From contig NZ_RHHP01000004.1 in assembly GCF_003710815.1 (NCBI RefSeq), forward strand, positions 34,850 to 98,849: a DNA stretch of 64,000 nucleotides. Reading direction: 5' to 3'. Under the pieces are notes generated by a model. It was not told the DNA's origin, did not search any database, and saw only the letters and a list, made by a program, of their open reading frames with translations. The DNA comes from Brevibacillus centrosporus (GTDB lineage: Bacteria > Bacillota > Bacilli > Brevibacillales > Brevibacillaceae). Positions 62,949 to 64,000 of the stretch are shown here, piece by piece (position 1 is the first letter of the stretch; each line of letters opens with the position of its first letter). The position numbers and the translations under genes are program-made.

Positions 62949-62956
62949 ACTTATTA
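62949..62956. repeat. Target-site duplication, right copy
   Basis: ACTTATTA, identical to 60518-60525. Confidence 0.85.
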
Positions 62957-63027
62957 CGGGTTTCGTACCGTTGATAAGCGTTCTTTTGAGCGCCTTTTAT
63001 TTTTTCCTGAAAGGAGGGCGTCACAAT

Positions 63028-63247
63028 TTGAATATCCATCAAATCCAAAATAATGATCGGGACTACCCTGATGTTTTAGATGTGAGCGACATTCAACAAA
63101 TCCTCGCGATCGGCGATCGGCAGGCGGCAGGCATACGAGCTTGTTAATTCTGGACAATTTCATGTGGTGAAGATCGGAAAGCGCATTAAAGTATCCAAAA
63201 AAGTATTTCTGCAGTGGTTGGAGGGTAGCCTTGAAAGTCAAAACTGA
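63028..63247 (+). pseudogene. Excisionase-like HTH gene broken by a 7-bp tandem duplication
   Basis: Strong RBS AAAGGAGGG and a TTG start at 63028 open a frame reading VSDIQQILAIGDRQA; CGGCAGG then occurs twice in tandem (63118-63131) and shifts the frame to an early stop at 63144-63146. In the correct frame the rest reads AYELVNSGQFHVVKIGKRIK and ends QWLEGSLESQN at 63245-63247. Removing one 7-base copy restores a 70-residue HTH_17 excisionase of the type found next to tyrosine integrases. Confidence 0.8.
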
Positions 63248-63280
63248 TACTAAAAAGATTAGGAAGGGAGATCACCACTA

Positions 63281-63982
63281 ATGGCTGGTACTGTACAAAA
63301 AGTTGGGACATCATGGTGTTATATCGTGGATCTAGGAAAAGATGTTAACGGTAAACGCAGGCAAAAGAAAAAACGTGGCTTTCGAACGAAAAAAGAAGCA
63401 CAAGTTGCTCTCGCTGAAGTCGTGCATGAATTAAGCAAAGGTACTTATGTAGCTCCTTCAAAGATCAAGTTTAAGGATTATTTACTGCAATGGTTGGAAG
63501 ATAAGCAAACCAAAGTAAACGAAGCAAGTCTTGACACCTATACATGGATAACCAATAAGCACATTATCCCTGCTCTTGGAGAGATAGAATTGTCAAATCT
63601 GACCCCGATGATGATTCAGCAACACTATAATCATCTCACAAAAAACAAAGTCCTATGCGATGAAAACATCCGCAAGGTCCATATTTTAATTAAAGACGCA
63701 CTGAAAAAAGCAGAACGCTGGGGTCTTGTCGCCAAAAACGTTGCCACTCTCGTAGATGCCCCCAAGGTCTACAAAAAGGAAGTTAAGGTCTGGGACGCCG
63801 ATCAGGTGCGAGCTTTTTTGGAGGTGGCCAAGAACAGCCCTTATTACATGATTTTTTTGTTGACCATTACGACTGGCATGCGAAAAGGAGAAATATTAGG
63901 AGCTGCCTGGAGGTATCTCAACATCGAGGAAGGATATCTAAGCATTGCCCAAGCCCTTAATAAAAAGGGCAAGCTTGTTTAA
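63281..63982 (+). CDS. int: Tyrosine recombinase/integrase, C-terminally truncated
   Basis: Phage/ICE-type integrase. N-terminal arm-type DNA-binding domain (GTSWCYIVDLGKDVNGKRRQ, about 5-50), core-binding SAM-like domain (about 62-150), start of the catalytic domain with the first Arg in TITTGMRKGEILG. A stop after KKGKLV at residue 233 removes the rest of the catalytic domain, including the His-x-x-Arg and Tyr nucleophile, so the product cannot recombine unless the stop is a frameshift whose remainder lies beyond the window. GAAGGGAG-type RBS precedes the ATG. Follows the broken excisionase by 33 bases. Confidence 0.85.
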   Translation: MAGTVQKVGTSWCYIVDLGKDVNGKRRQKKKRGFRTKKEAQVALAEVVHELSKGTYVAPSKIKFKDYLLQWLEDKQTKVNEASLDTYTWITNKHIIPALGEIELSNLTPMMIQQHYNHLTKNKVLCDENIRKVHILIKDALKKAERWGLVAKNVATLVDAPKVYKKEVKVWDADQVRAFLEVAKNSPYYMIFLLTITTGMRKGEILGAAWRYLNIEEGYLSIAQALNKKGKLV

Positions 63983-64000
63983 AATGTACCCTATAGAGTA

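Noticed and set aside
1..64000. CRISPR array, rRNA or tRNA genes
   Set aside because: No regularly spaced direct repeats, no rRNA-like blocks and no tRNA cloverleaf or CCA-ended candidates were noticed on either strand.
42852..64000. Intact prophage
   Set aside because: No capsid, terminase, portal, tail or lysis genes are present; only regulatory and integration genes of an element are seen.

Overview
The window looks like chromosomal DNA of a Gram-positive, spore-former-type Firmicute, most likely Brevibacillus or a close Paenibacillaceae relative. This is inferred from purine-rich Shine-Dalgarno sites before almost every gene, frequent TTG/GTG starts, U-tailed intrinsic terminators, a GAAC-N4-GTTC (DinR/LexA-type) box and the protein families present. 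No rRNA, tRNA or CRISPR array was found. Most genes read on the minus strand.

1-7.9 kb: a partial SDR dehydrogenase behind an APC amino-acid permease; a membrane sensor kinase with a LytTR response regulator; a HyuA-type hydantoinase/oxoprolinase gene whose upstream DUF917 partner and divergent PucR-type regulator have both lost their 5' halves in what looks like one deletion; and a TPR membrane protein.

7.9-22.6 kb: one 13-gene operon (promoter near 22.56 kb, terminator near 7.87 kb) for peptide uptake and D-amino-acid handling. It encodes an M81 peptidase, an RpiR regulator, a complete Dpp/Opp ABC importer, three serine hydrolases of the beta-lactamase/DD-peptidase fold, an N-succinylamino-acid racemase-type enolase with its GNAT partner, and a DppA D-aminopeptidase.

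22.6-28.9 kb: small genes, IS remnants, a HAD phosphatase, a possible metal-related pair (Cys-rich peptide plus membrane protein), and a TetR/MFS efflux pair with a perfect 14-bp-arm operator.

28.9-40.8 kb: a compact seven-gene operon with four different dynamin-like GTPases, a WYL regulator, an EVE-like/McrB AAA+ protein and a DUF2357/McrC-like nuclease. It looks like a defence system, and I do not recall this composition being described.

40.9-42.8 kb: an acetyl-CoA synthetase gene with two operator-like palindromes.

42.8-64 kb: an AT-richer accessory island. It opens with two divergent XRE regulators and an ImmA-type protease under a LexA-like box, and closes with a broken excisionase and a truncated tyrosine integrase. 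Between them lie a PLD-helicase-DUF3427/MutT pair, a probable phosphorothioate-sensing HNH nuclease, a reverse transcriptase/nitrilase/DEDDh-exonuclease operon (DRT-like), a membrane Mrr nuclease overlapping a J-domain protein, and several ISs. One intact IS21-family element has 8-bp target duplications. The island reads as a decaying integrative element loaded with anti-phage functions.
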